Assembly (NCBI GenBank): GCA_028818755.1
Contig: JAPPNF010000086.1
Span: 1 to 64,000 of the forward strand
Length of the DNA stretch: 64,000 nucleotides
Reading direction: 5' to 3'
From: Deltaproteobacteria bacterium
GTDB taxonomy: Bacteria; Desulfobacterota; Binatia; UBA9968; JAJDTQ01
The notes below the pieces were generated by a model that worked only from the letters and a program-made list of their open reading frames with translations, was not told the origin of the DNA and searched no databases. The position numbers were made by a program, and so were the translations under genes. Of this stretch, positions 30,815 to 39,019 are shown one piece after another (within the stretch, counting starts at the first letter, position 1; each line of letters begins with the position of its first letter).

Positions 30815-32277
30815 GTCTGGGAGGCTCTCCGCGACAGATCGAGGGAGAACCCTTCGTTGCGCACGCGTATGTGCGCGTAGTCCCCGCGCTGGGTGAAGCC
30901 CTCCACCAGCCGGGTCACCGGTTCGGCGTCGAAGGGGTAGTCGCGCGGCGGGCCGGCGGCGCGCATAGTGTCGATCTCCTGCCGGGTCAGGAAATAGCGC
31001 AGCAGCAGCTCCTCGTCCGACACGCCGGGGCCGCCGTACCGGGCGCGCAGCTCCTGGATGGTGGGCTCCGGCGGCTCCCACGCCGCCAGCTCCCTGGCGC
31101 GCGGGCACGCTAGGATGCGGTCCTTGACGTCGGGGTCCATGGAGTCGCTGCCTTCCCGGCCCCAGCGCCCCAGGGCGTAAAGGATCACCTGGTCGGTGAT
31201 CTCCTTGTAGCGCTCGCCCACGATGATGTTGATGGCCGCCTGGCTGCCCACGAACTGGGACAGGGGCGTCACCATGATGGGATAGCCCAGTTCTTCCCGC
31301 ACCCGCACCACCTCCTCCAAGGCCCGTTCCATGTGATCCCCGAGCCCTACCCGCGCTAGCTGGTGGCGCAGGTTGGAGATCATGCCCCCCGGCACCTGGT
31401 GCAGGTACTGGCTGTAGTCGTACTCAACCGGCGCGCCGATGGGCAGCCCCTCCCGCCGAGCGGTCTCGTAAAAGTACGCGGACACCGGCCGCAGCACCTC
31501 CTCGTCCACCGCGGTCCCGTAGCCCAGGCTGCGGGCGTTGGCGGCGACGTTGAACAGTGACGGGTTGGACGAGCCGTTGGCCAGGGGCGGCAGCGCGGTG
31601 TTGATGATGCGCACCCCCTGCCTGATGGCCTCCAGGGCGCACAGAGGGCCGAGGCCGGTGGTGCAGTGGGTGTGGAACTCCAGCGGGATGTCGCCGATGT
31701 TCGCCTTGATGAGCGGCACCAGCGCGCGGGTGCGGTCCGGCGTGAGGAGCCCTCCCGGGTCCTTGAAGCAGATCCGCGCCACCGGCACCGTCGCCGCCTG
31801 CCGCGCGCGCTCGGCGAAGTACGCGTCGGTGTGCTTGGGCGACACCGAGTAAATGATGTTCAGGATCGGCTCGAGCCCCGCCTCCGTGGCGATGCGCACC
31901 GTCTTGCGCCACCCGGCGACGTCGTTCCACTCGTCGGAGATGCGCCCCTGGCGGACGCCGTTGGCCGCCATGCGCTCCAGGAAGATGCGCTGGATGACCT
32001 CCGGCGTCAGCTCGAAACCGTTGCGGCTGCCGATGATGACCCGCAGCGGCGTCTCCCGGATGACCCCGGCCACCAGCCGGATCCGCTCCCAAGGGTCCTC
32101 GTGCAGCTCGCGCACGCACTTCTTGATGTGCGAGCTGGACATCAGCTCCATGCCCCTGAAGCCCGCCCGGTCCATGCGCTCGCCCACCGCCAGCATCATG
32201 CCCGTGCGCATGGACTCCGCCCACAGGCTCTGGTGCCCGTCGCGCAGCGTCGTGTCGACGAATTCAATGGGTTCCAT
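30811..32277 (-). CDS. pyruvate/oxaloacetate carboxyltransferase (PycB/OadA-like)
   Basis: TIM-barrel carboxyltransferase of 488 residues (HMGL-like domain plus C-terminal conserved domain). It has the substrate/metal motif FVDTTLRDGHQSLWA, the carboxylated-Lys region ICFKDPGGLLTP and the metal motif FHTHCTTGLGP. The start at the ATG after AAGGAAAC begins right at the domain. A biotin carrier domain (MKM) is missing, and no biotin carboxylase or biotin carrier gene is close, so partner proteins are encoded elsewhere or the enzyme works as a biotin-free lyase. It is convergent with the znu operon. Confidence 0.85.
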   Translation of the reverse strand: MEPIEFVDTTLRDGHQSLWAESMRTGMMLAVGERMDRAGFRGMELMSSSHIKKCVRELHEDPWERIRLVAGVIRETPLRVIIGSRNGFELTPEVIQRIFLERMAANGVRQGRISDEWNDVAGWRKTVRIATEAGLEPILNIIYSVSPKHTDAYFAERARQAATVPVARICFKDPGGLLTPDRTRALVPLIKANIGDIPLEFHTHCTTGLGPLCALEAIRQGVRIINTALPPLANGSSNPSLFNVAANARSLGYGTAVDEEVLRPVSAYFYETARREGLPIGAPVEYDYSQYLHQVPGGMISNLRHQLARVGLGDHMERALEEVVRVREELGYPIMVTPLSQFVGSQAAINIIVGERYKEITDQVILYALGRWGREGSDSMDPDVKDRILACPRARELAAWEPPEPTIQELRARYGGPGVSDEELLLRYFLTRQEIDTMRAAGPPRDYPFDAEPVTRLVEGFTQRGDYAHIRVRNEGFSLDLSRRASQT

Positions 32278-32370
32278 GGGTGTTTCCTTCTCACGTCCGT
32301 CGCACTGGCACAACCCCGCGATCGGGCGTTTCCTCCACTTGAGAGGCGGCGAGGACTAACGAAGGGGACA

Positions 32371-32859
32371 CTAGAAGAACACGACCAGCAGGATCAGGCT
32401 GATCAGGCCGCCGAGCATGAAACACGCGGCGCTGACGGTGCCGGCCAACGTGGTGTAGTCCGCGAGGCGGAAGGTCTCGCTTTCGACCGCGAAGAGGACA
32501 TTCGTGCGATCCAGGTTGCCGTCGACGAACTGTTTCAGGCCGTTTTCCGCCCCCTGCGCCTCTTTCACGGAGACCATGGTCACTAGGATCAGGGTCAGCG
32601 CCGACATGAGGATTCCGGTTCCGAACACGATCAGGGCCAGCAGGAGAGACCAGTGGTAGAACGCGCTTTCGGTCCTTGCCGCATTGCTCATGAACCCGAT
32701 GATCAGGGCGCTGCCGCCGGCGTTCCCGTACAGCAGCATGCGCCCCGATTCGGTGATGAGCCGGAACATGGTGCCGCGTCGCAGCGCAATGACCTTGTAC
32801 AGCTCGCGCAGCCACTCCTCGCCGACTTCTTCGGTGGAAAACTCGTCGATCCTTTTCAA
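32371..32859 (-). CDS. three-helix membrane protein of unknown function
   Basis: I do not recognise a family. The 162-residue product has an N-terminal amphipathic stretch (EEWLRELYKVIALRRGTMFRL) and three hydrophobic segments (about 45-60, 68-95 and 137-161), ending in LILLVVFF. It is the last gene of the second permease-SPFH operon, overlapping the binding-protein gene by four bases, so it probably acts with that system. The TAG stop is contributed by a small relic of the MITE-like repeat (GGGGACACTAG), so the original C-terminus may have been altered. Confidence 0.7.
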   Translation of the reverse strand: MKRIDEFSTEEVGEEWLRELYKVIALRRGTMFRLITESGRMLLYGNAGGSALIIGFMSNAARTESAFYHWSLLLALIVFGTGILMSALTLILVTMVSVKEAQGAENGLKQFVDGNLDRTNVLFAVESETFRLADYTTLAGTVSAACFMLGGLISLILLVVFF

Positions 32860-34043
32860 GGCCGCCCTCTCCCCCCGTCGATTCGCTGCCCCAAGTCGGT
32901 CAGCCTGACGAATTTCGCCCCGACGTTCGTTCCGGGCTGGAACTCGACCGCCCAGTCATCGATGAGCACGACGCCGGACGCCAAAGCCTGCTGCAGGAAA
33001 CGCTCCCGCGTCCACTCGTCGCCCAGGCGCTCCAGCACCGTGATGACGAAGCGGCCGAGAATGTAGCCCTCCAGGGACAGTTCGTTGAACATGGGTGGAG
33101 CCGACCCCGCCTCCCGTTCGCTCGCCGCTCGAAGGGCGCGCTGATAGCTGCGGACGATCCGCCTCTTCGTGTCCGTCGGGTTCGGCATCACCTCGGTCAC
33201 CAGGATCCTGTCGCTCGGCGCCTCGATTCTCTTCCGCAGCTCGGAGGACAGGACAAAGGACAGGTTGCCGATGATGTAGTCGTGCCCCAAGCCGTTGGCC
33301 AGGTTGATGATCTCGGCGTTGGCCGCGTAAGGCCCGACGATCAGAATCGCGTCGAGATCGGCCTTCGCCAGGATGAAGAGGCCCGCGTGGACGGCATGCG
33401 TATTGCGCGAGAAGGCCGATTTCGCGAGGATGTGAAGTCCGTGTTCCCTGAGCACGGTCTGGTAGTTTTTCAGGACCGAGCGCCCGAAGGCGTCGTCCTG
33501 GTAGAGGATGCCGAAGCGCTTCTTGCCGCGCTTGCGAACGACGTGGTCCACCATCGCGCGGAGTTCCTGGAGGTAGCTCGCCCTCAGATTGACCACGTGC
33601 GGATTCCGCTTGAAGTCCCCCAGGAAGTCGGCCCCCGTGATGTGGCCCACGAAGGGGATGCCGGCCGCTCGCAGCACCGGCACGATGCGCTTCGCCGTCG
33701 GCGTCCCCACCCCGCCGATGACCGCGAGCACATCGTCCTTGGAGGCGAATCTCTCCGCATTCGCCGCCGCCATCTTCGGCTCATAGCCGTCATCGAGCGA
33801 GATCAGCTCCAGGGACCTCCCGTTGACTCCTCCTTTGGCGTTGCGTTCCGCGAACGCCGCGAGGAGGCCCGCGCGATAGTGGATTCCCAACTGCCTGTTG
33901 GGCCCGGAGAAACAGGCGCTTTGCCCGAAAACGACCGCTTTCGCGTGGACTCCGGGGGCGGCCGCCGAGACGCCCGGAGCCAGCAGGCATCCGAACACCA
34001 GCAGCGACAACCATAGAACCCGGCGGGACGTCCGCTCAGTCAT
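32856..34043 (-). CDS. periplasmic ligand-binding protein (Peripla_BP_6, LivK-like)
   Basis: Exported type I periplasmic binding protein of 395 residues. A signal peptide (about 1-28) is followed by AVVFGQSACFSGPNRQLGIHYRAGLLAAFAERNAKGGVNG, typical of branched-chain amino acid-type receptors, then GVGTPTAKRIVPVLRAAGIPFVGH and FGILYQDDAFGRS. No permease or ATPase of the Liv type is present. The gene sits between an HflK-like gene and a small membrane protein gene in one operon. It may be a sensor or ligand-binding partner of the permease-SPFH complex, and not part of an importer (inference). The ligand is unknown. Confidence 0.85.
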   Translation of the reverse strand: MTERTSRRVLWLSLLVFGCLLAPGVSAAAPGVHAKAVVFGQSACFSGPNRQLGIHYRAGLLAAFAERNAKGGVNGRSLELISLDDGYEPKMAAANAERFASKDDVLAVIGGVGTPTAKRIVPVLRAAGIPFVGHITGADFLGDFKRNPHVVNLRASYLQELRAMVDHVVRKRGKKRFGILYQDDAFGRSVLKNYQTVLREHGLHILAKSAFSRNTHAVHAGLFILAKADLDAILIVGPYAANAEIINLANGLGHDYIIGNLSFVLSSELRKRIEAPSDRILVTEVMPNPTDTKRRIVRSYQRALRAASEREAGSAPPMFNELSLEGYILGRFVITVLERLGDEWTRERFLQQALASGVVLIDDWAVEFQPGTNVGAKFVRLTDLGQRIDGGRGRP

Positions 34044-34047
34044 GGCT

Positions 34048-35337
34048 TCAGTTCCCTCCGTGTTGCCCGCGGCCCGCGCCTTCGTTGAGCGTCTTCTCCA
34101 CCATCGACCTCAGAGTCGCCTGCTGGGTGGCGCCGCCGCGGCGGGAACCGCCGTGACGATGGGAAAAGATCGAGGGCGTGTCGAATATAAGCGAACGGGG
34201 ATTGGCTTCCCTCGCGTGGTCACGCTCCGCTTGCGGGCGGTGGAACCGGCCCTCGACCAACGGCTTGTCGGCCGTGACGCTCTCCAGGGCGTGCACGTTC
34301 AGCGGCATGGTCGATCTCGACAGCCGCTCGCCGGGAGCGGCGGGCGACGGCGGCGTGTGCGCCGCGACCGCCGTCGGGGGGACTCCCGGGGCGCCGTCGA
34401 TCATGTTGATGTCGATGTTCGACGCCTCGCCCGGGTTGACGACCGACAGGCTCGCCTCGGCGAAGATCGTGCGCATCCGTTGCCAGTAGCGGGTGATGGC
34501 AACCTGGTTCGGGTTTTTCCTGTATTCAGCCAGCAGGTCAGTGAAGACCTTCGCGCTGCTGCGTGCCTGGACGAGCCGTGTCCGGGCACTCGCCCTGGCG
34601 TCCGTCACCAGCGCTTCGGCCTGGCCCTTGCTGCGCGCAAGCAGTTGCTCTCTCTTGCGATTCGCCACGCTCACGACTTCTTCCCGCTCCGCGATGGCGT
34701 CGTTGACGTCCCGGAACGCCTGCAGCGTCTCCTGGATCGGGCGCACGTCGACGATGTTGAGCGAGACGATCTCGAGACCGAAGTCCAGCGCTTCGAGGCG
34801 CTTGACCACGTCTTCGAGCAGATGTTGTTGAATGATGTCGCGATTGGAGGTGAAGATCAGGTCGATGAAGTTCTGCCCGAGGAGATTGATCAGTTCCTCG
34901 CGAACGAACGCGGTGAGCAGCGCGACGTGGTCGGCGGACGCGAACAGGTACGCCCTCAGGTTGTCGATCTTGTACTGGATGACGACGTCGGCCTCGATGA
35001 GGTTGGTGTCTCCGGTCAGGATGGTGAAGTTCGCCTGATTGCCTTTCGTGCTCGACACTTCGTGGCCGAGAATCCGTTTGACCTTTCGAATATGCATCCG
35101 CTCGACGAGCGGAACGGCGTAGCCCAGCCCCGGACCGACCTGCGCATCGACCACTTTCCCGAAACGGGTGCGTACGCCCTGTTCCTCTTTCTTGACGACG
35201 TAGAAGCCGGTGAGCAGGAAGCCGACGACGGCGATGGCGACAAGGATCCAGAGGATCTTCGTGTAGCGCCCCTCAAGGAAGTCGAAGGCGGCGTAAATGG
35301 CCCGCGTGCTCGGAGGCAGGGACTGTGGTTCGCTCAT
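34048..35337 (-). CDS. HflK-like SPFH-domain protein, second module
   Basis: A 429-residue membrane-anchored SPFH protein: short cytoplasmic leader, helix at about 28-48, SPFH domain from KKEEQGVRTRFGKVVDAQVGPGLGYAVPL to about 235, with the HflK-like block LTGDTNLIEADVVIQYKI and RPIQETLQAFRDVNDAI. A coiled coil (about 215-290) is followed by a long, low-complexity C-terminal tail (about 320-429) with Pro, Ser, Arg and a HRHGGSRRGG stretch. It is longer than the 298-residue HflK-like protein of the first module. It follows the HflC-like gene by 14 bases. Confidence 0.85.
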   Translation of the reverse strand: MSEPQSLPPSTRAIYAAFDFLEGRYTKILWILVAIAVVGFLLTGFYVVKKEEQGVRTRFGKVVDAQVGPGLGYAVPLVERMHIRKVKRILGHEVSSTKGNQANFTILTGDTNLIEADVVIQYKIDNLRAYLFASADHVALLTAFVREELINLLGQNFIDLIFTSNRDIIQQHLLEDVVKRLEALDFGLEIVSLNIVDVRPIQETLQAFRDVNDAIAEREEVVSVANRKREQLLARSKGQAEALVTDARASARTRLVQARSSAKVFTDLLAEYRKNPNQVAITRYWQRMRTIFAEASLSVVNPGEASNIDINMIDGAPGVPPTAVAAHTPPSPAAPGERLSRSTMPLNVHALESVTADKPLVEGRFHRPQAERDHAREANPRSLIFDTPSIFSHRHGGSRRGGATQQATLRSMVEKTLNEGAGRGQHGGN

Positions 35338-35351
35338 CGGATGAATCCGCC

Positions 35352-36245
35352 CTACCGAGGTATTTCCTTGCTGTCGAGATACTTGAACAGCTCGTTGTCC
35401 GCGGGCAGCATGAGGGTCGTGTTCCCGTCGATGATCCGGTCATAGCTGTCGAGCGCGCGGAGGAACTTGTAGAACTCCGGGTCCTCCTCGTAGGCCTTGC
35501 CGAGCAGCGCCATCGCCTCGGCTTCCGCCTTTCCGAGAATGGCGGTGGCCTCGGCGTGGGCTTCGGCGATGATCTTCTCGTGCTCGTTGATGGCCCGGGC
35601 CTCGATGCGGATCGCCATCTCCTCCCCCTCGCTGCGATAGCGCGCGGCGATGCGGGCGCGTTCGGAGATCATCCGTTGGATCACGCTCGGCCGGTTCGAC
35701 ACCGGCAAGGTGTACTCGACGATTCCCGTCCGCAGCACGTCGATGCCGTAGTCCTTCTTCGCGACCGGCGCGATGAGCGACTGGATCCTGTTGGCGGCCG
35801 CGGTCAGATTTTCGTGCTCCAACCCCAGGCTGATGAAGGCGTCCTGGGCCTCGTTGCTGATGACGATGCCGCTGCTCGACATGTAGAGGTCCTTGAGTCG
35901 CTGGATGGCGTTCTGGCCGGTCCGGATCGCCTCGACATAGAGGATCGGGTCACGGACGCGCCACAGCAGATATCCGTCGACATGAACGCTCTTCTGGTCC
36001 TCCGTGATCAGTTCCTGTGTCAGCCCGGTCATGGCGTGAATGCGCCGATCCACCTTGTATATCCTGGATATCGGCCGGGGCCATTTCAGGTGGAGTCCGG
36101 GTTGCCTGACGGGAGGCGATATCTTCCCGAAGTGGGTCAACACGCCCTGCTGCGTCTCGTCGACGATGTAGAAGGAATCGTACGCTATGACGAGCAGGAC
36201 GATCGCGGCAATGGATGCGGCGATTTTCCTTGATCTCGAGGTCAT
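35352..36245 (-). CDS. HflC-like SPFH-domain protein, second module
   Basis: A 297-residue SPFH protein with one N-terminal helix (about 7-26) and the HflC pattern: VDETQQGVLTHFGKISPPVRQPGLHLKWPRP, LITEDQKSVHVDGYLLWRV, then GIVEYTLPVSNRPSVIQRM and a coiled coil (AINEHEKIIAEAHAEATAIL). The end LMLPADNELFKYL is typical of HflC. It overlaps the permease-SPFH fusion gene by four bases and so is the second gene of the module, as its counterpart is at 24893. Confidence 0.88.
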   Translation of the reverse strand: MTSRSRKIAASIAAIVLLVIAYDSFYIVDETQQGVLTHFGKISPPVRQPGLHLKWPRPISRIYKVDRRIHAMTGLTQELITEDQKSVHVDGYLLWRVRDPILYVEAIRTGQNAIQRLKDLYMSSSGIVISNEAQDAFISLGLEHENLTAAANRIQSLIAPVAKKDYGIDVLRTGIVEYTLPVSNRPSVIQRMISERARIAARYRSEGEEMAIRIEARAINEHEKIIAEAHAEATAILGKAEAEAMALLGKAYEEDPEFYKFLRALDSYDRIIDGNTTLMLPADNELFKYLDSKEIPR

Positions 36246-38770
36246 TTCGCTTCTCCCCCCGATTTCTCCGACTTCTCAGGCTTGGCGTTCCCCTTGTCTT
36301 GGGCGCTGGCGAGTTTTCGGGACTTTTCCGGCTCTCCCTTGGCCCCGCTCTGTTCACCATGGTTCCGGGGGCCGGTCGAGCCTTTCTGCTTGTCCTTCTC
36401 GCCGGGGGTCACGCTCTTGGCGGATTCTTCGGGTCTTTTCTCCCCGGCAGCCCCGTTGCGATGGTCCATGCCGCCGGCCGGTCCGTTCTTCCCGTGCGCC
36501 GGACGCATGTGTCCGTCACCCGCCGACGATTTCCTCTTCCACAGCGCGACCTTTCCCAGACTGTCCTGGTTGGGAACGATGATCTTCGGATTGTGGGAAA
36601 GCGCGATTTCCAGCTTCTCGCGCCACAGCATGTTCCGAAGCACGTCCGGCGAGACTTGCATGGCCTTCGCCACCCTCCGGATCGCGTCGGCTTCCGCGCC
36701 CGATGTCGCCACCCGCGAATACGCCCGGCCGTCGGCTTGCTTCACCTCGTAGTCGGCATTGCCGTGCGCCTGGGGAATCATCGACACCAGGAGCCGCTGC
36801 GCGTTGACGATGATCCTCTCCTTGTCCTCCTGCGCGGTGGACACCTCCCGGAATGCGCTTGTGGTCTCGGCCACGGGGCGGATCTCCGACAGGCTCACCT
36901 TGACCAGCTCGACACTCTCGAACACCGAGGGTCCCGCGTCCTGTCCCGAATCCTTCCCCGTGAACAGGGCGCCGACGTGCCCTTCGAGGGTTCCGCGATG
37001 GACGGTGAGCAACTGCTCCAGGGGTCTGGCGGATACGAAGGAACGCACCTGGTCCCGGACCGCGTCCCGGATGAGGCTTGGCGCGTCGATGATCCGGTAG
37101 TGGTAGGCATACGGGTCTTTCACTCGATATTGGACGTTGACGGTGAGGGAAACGAGGTTCAGGTCGCCGGCCACGAATTCGCGTGATTCCCCGCCCATCA
37201 TGGACTTCACTTCCCGGACCGGCCATTTGTCGATCCGGGCGAAGGGCGGGGGAGCGAGGTAGTGCAGCCCCGGCTGCAGGTCCTTCCAATAGACCTTGCC
37301 GAAAAGGCGGCCGTAGCCGACCGAGCCCGGGGGCACGACCGCGAAACCGTTGGCCAGGTAGACGGCGACGATCAGGGCGAGGACCATCATGCCCAGAGGC
37401 GTCTTGGGGGAGATGGCGCCCAGCGCGGGGCGGCCCCGGCTCAGTCGCGTCCACGTCCTTGTCAGGGGTTCGGACATGTTGCGGAGGTTCTTCGTCAAAT
37501 CCGACCAGCCGGTTCGCAGGGCGCCGGCGCGGAACCGCCAGACGACCAGGGCGATGAAGGCGAAGGTGCTCACGTACTGGAAGAACAGGATGTTCGGCGA
37601 GGTCGAGGCGCTCAGGTTCAAGGGCAGCGTCAGGGCGGCGGCGGCCAGGAGGATGTCCACGAGGATGGCCACGAGGACGGTCACCACGATGACCACGGTG
37701 ACGTAGATGGACGCGAAGCGCGTGCCGAACTGGTGCATGATGACCGCGATGGTTCCCGAGTTCGTGGCGGGGCCCGTCATGAGAAAGATCAGCGCCGCTC
37801 CCGGACTGAAGCCCTTGGCCACCAGCGCGGCGGCGATGGGCGTGCTTGCGGAGGCGCAGATGTAAAGCGGGACGCCGATCAGGACCATGATCGGGTAGGC
37901 CGCCCACTGGGCGTATTCGTTGTCCATCAGGGTGTCGGGAATCGCCAGATAGAGCAGGCCTCCCACGGCGACGCCGAAGAGCAGCGAGAACAGGATGTCG
38001 TCGGCGATTTCCACGAAACCGTAGTGAAAGATATGCCTGACGATGGTCTTGAAGCTGGGCAGGTTGTACCCCGCGGGCAGTTCGACGTCCGGAGTGTCGA
38101 GCGGCTCATCCTCGGCCGCCATCTCCTCGCGATAGAACTCCGGCTTGACCCAGAACGTGATCCTCCGGTTGGCGACCTTCGCCAGGAGCGTCCTGAAGCC
38201 GTACCCCATGGCGATCTTCAGTTGTGAGGGGCTGATGCAGCAGTCGTCTTCGCTTGGAATGAGATGTTCGTGCGGGCCGTGATCGTGGTCATGGTCGTGA
38301 TCGTGGCTGCCGTCGTGCTCTTCCTTCAGGGTACCGCCGTCGCCTCTGATGAGACCGATGCAGAAAATGCCGGCCACGACCGCGGTGATGAAGCTGATGA
38401 CGGGCCGGACAACCGCCGCCACCCATCCGAAGAAGGCGTTGGTGACGAGAATCGAATCCGCTCCGGTTTCGGGGGCGGTGATCAGGAAAGACATGCAGGA
38501 GGAGCGGGAGGCTCCCTTCCGCCGCATCTCGGTGACCACCGGCACCACCGAGCAACTGCAAAGCGGCACGGGCACGCCGACGGCCGCGCTGGCGCTGACC
38601 GACTTCAGACTGTCGTCACGGAGCCACCGGAACACCGCCTGGCGGGAGATGAAGACGTGGAACAGTCCCGAGAGGAACAGCCCGAGCAGGAGCATGGGCG
38701 ACAACAGAAGCAGCGACATCCACAGGAAGTGGAAGAAGTCGACCAGCAAGCTCCACAATTGAACAGACAT
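36242..38770 (-). CDS. Cu/Zn-efflux permease fused to SPFH domain, second copy
   Basis: An 842-residue relative of the 697-residue fusion, strongly diverged. Permease part, residues 1-415: VPVPLCSCSVVPV (CSC at 71-73), a metal-binding loop with a HDHDHDHDHGPHEHL-type run (about 156-169) followed by DDCC, and YICASASTPIAAALVAKG (303-320). A helix at about 458-475 leads to the SPFH domain (FAVVPPGSVGYGRLFGKVYW, to about 690). The last 100 residues are Lys/Glu/Ser/Gly-rich and probably disordered. It opens a minus-strand operon with HflC-like, HflK-like, binding-protein and small membrane protein genes. Expected location is the inner membrane, with efflux of Zn or Cu as the likely role from the permease family. 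Confidence 0.85.
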   Translation of the reverse strand: MSVQLWSLLVDFFHFLWMSLLLLSPMLLLGLFLSGLFHVFISRQAVFRWLRDDSLKSVSASAAVGVPVPLCSCSVVPVVTEMRRKGASRSSCMSFLITAPETGADSILVTNAFFGWVAAVVRPVISFITAVVAGIFCIGLIRGDGGTLKEEHDGSHDHDHDHDHGPHEHLIPSEDDCCISPSQLKIAMGYGFRTLLAKVANRRITFWVKPEFYREEMAAEDEPLDTPDVELPAGYNLPSFKTIVRHIFHYGFVEIADDILFSLLFGVAVGGLLYLAIPDTLMDNEYAQWAAYPIMVLIGVPLYICASASTPIAAALVAKGFSPGAALIFLMTGPATNSGTIAVIMHQFGTRFASIYVTVVIVVTVLVAILVDILLAAAALTLPLNLSASTSPNILFFQYVSTFAFIALVVWRFRAGALRTGWSDLTKNLRNMSEPLTRTWTRLSRGRPALGAISPKTPLGMMVLALIVAVYLANGFAVVPPGSVGYGRLFGKVYWKDLQPGLHYLAPPPFARIDKWPVREVKSMMGGESREFVAGDLNLVSLTVNVQYRVKDPYAYHYRIIDAPSLIRDAVRDQVRSFVSARPLEQLLTVHRGTLEGHVGALFTGKDSGQDAGPSVFESVELVKVSLSEIRPVAETTSAFREVSTAQEDKERIIVNAQRLLVSMIPQAHGNADYEVKQADGRAYSRVATSGAEADAIRRVAKAMQVSPDVLRNMLWREKLEIALSHNPKIIVPNQDSLGKVALWKRKSSAGDGHMRPAHGKNGPAGGMDHRNGAAGEKRPEESAKSVTPGEKDKQKGSTGPRNHGEQSGAKGEPEKSRKLASAQDKGNAKPEKSEKSGGEAK

Positions 38771-38839
38771 GCTGAATTACCAGTCCTTATTCGACGAACG
38801 GAGAACCCCGGCACCCTCGATAGACAAGGCTATTCCGAA

Positions 38840-38945
38840 TACATAGCAGATAATGATGAACCCAATATTGATATTGAAAAATCGATATACATTATGTTCT
38901 TTTTCAGGTTATTATGGGAAAATACATTAAGTTCTTTTAAGTTTT
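38840..38945. promoter_or_regulatory. A/T-rich divergent promoter region with imperfect palindrome
   Basis: This stretch is far richer in A/T than its surroundings and separates the second permease-SPFH operon (minus) from the Na/Pi symporter gene (plus). It contains GATATTGA-AAAA-TCGATATA (38870-38889), a palindrome matching at six of eight positions, overlapping a possible plus-strand promoter TTGATA (38868-38873) with ATTATG 17 bases on. A metal-responsive ArsR- or MerR-type operator is conceivable; none is encoded close by. Confidence 0.45.
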
Positions 38946-39019
38946 GTGGCAAGCAGTATTCATCGCTTTGAGGAGAACGTTTCAACGGTACAGCAACGGT
39001 ACAGGTCGGGGGAAATCGT

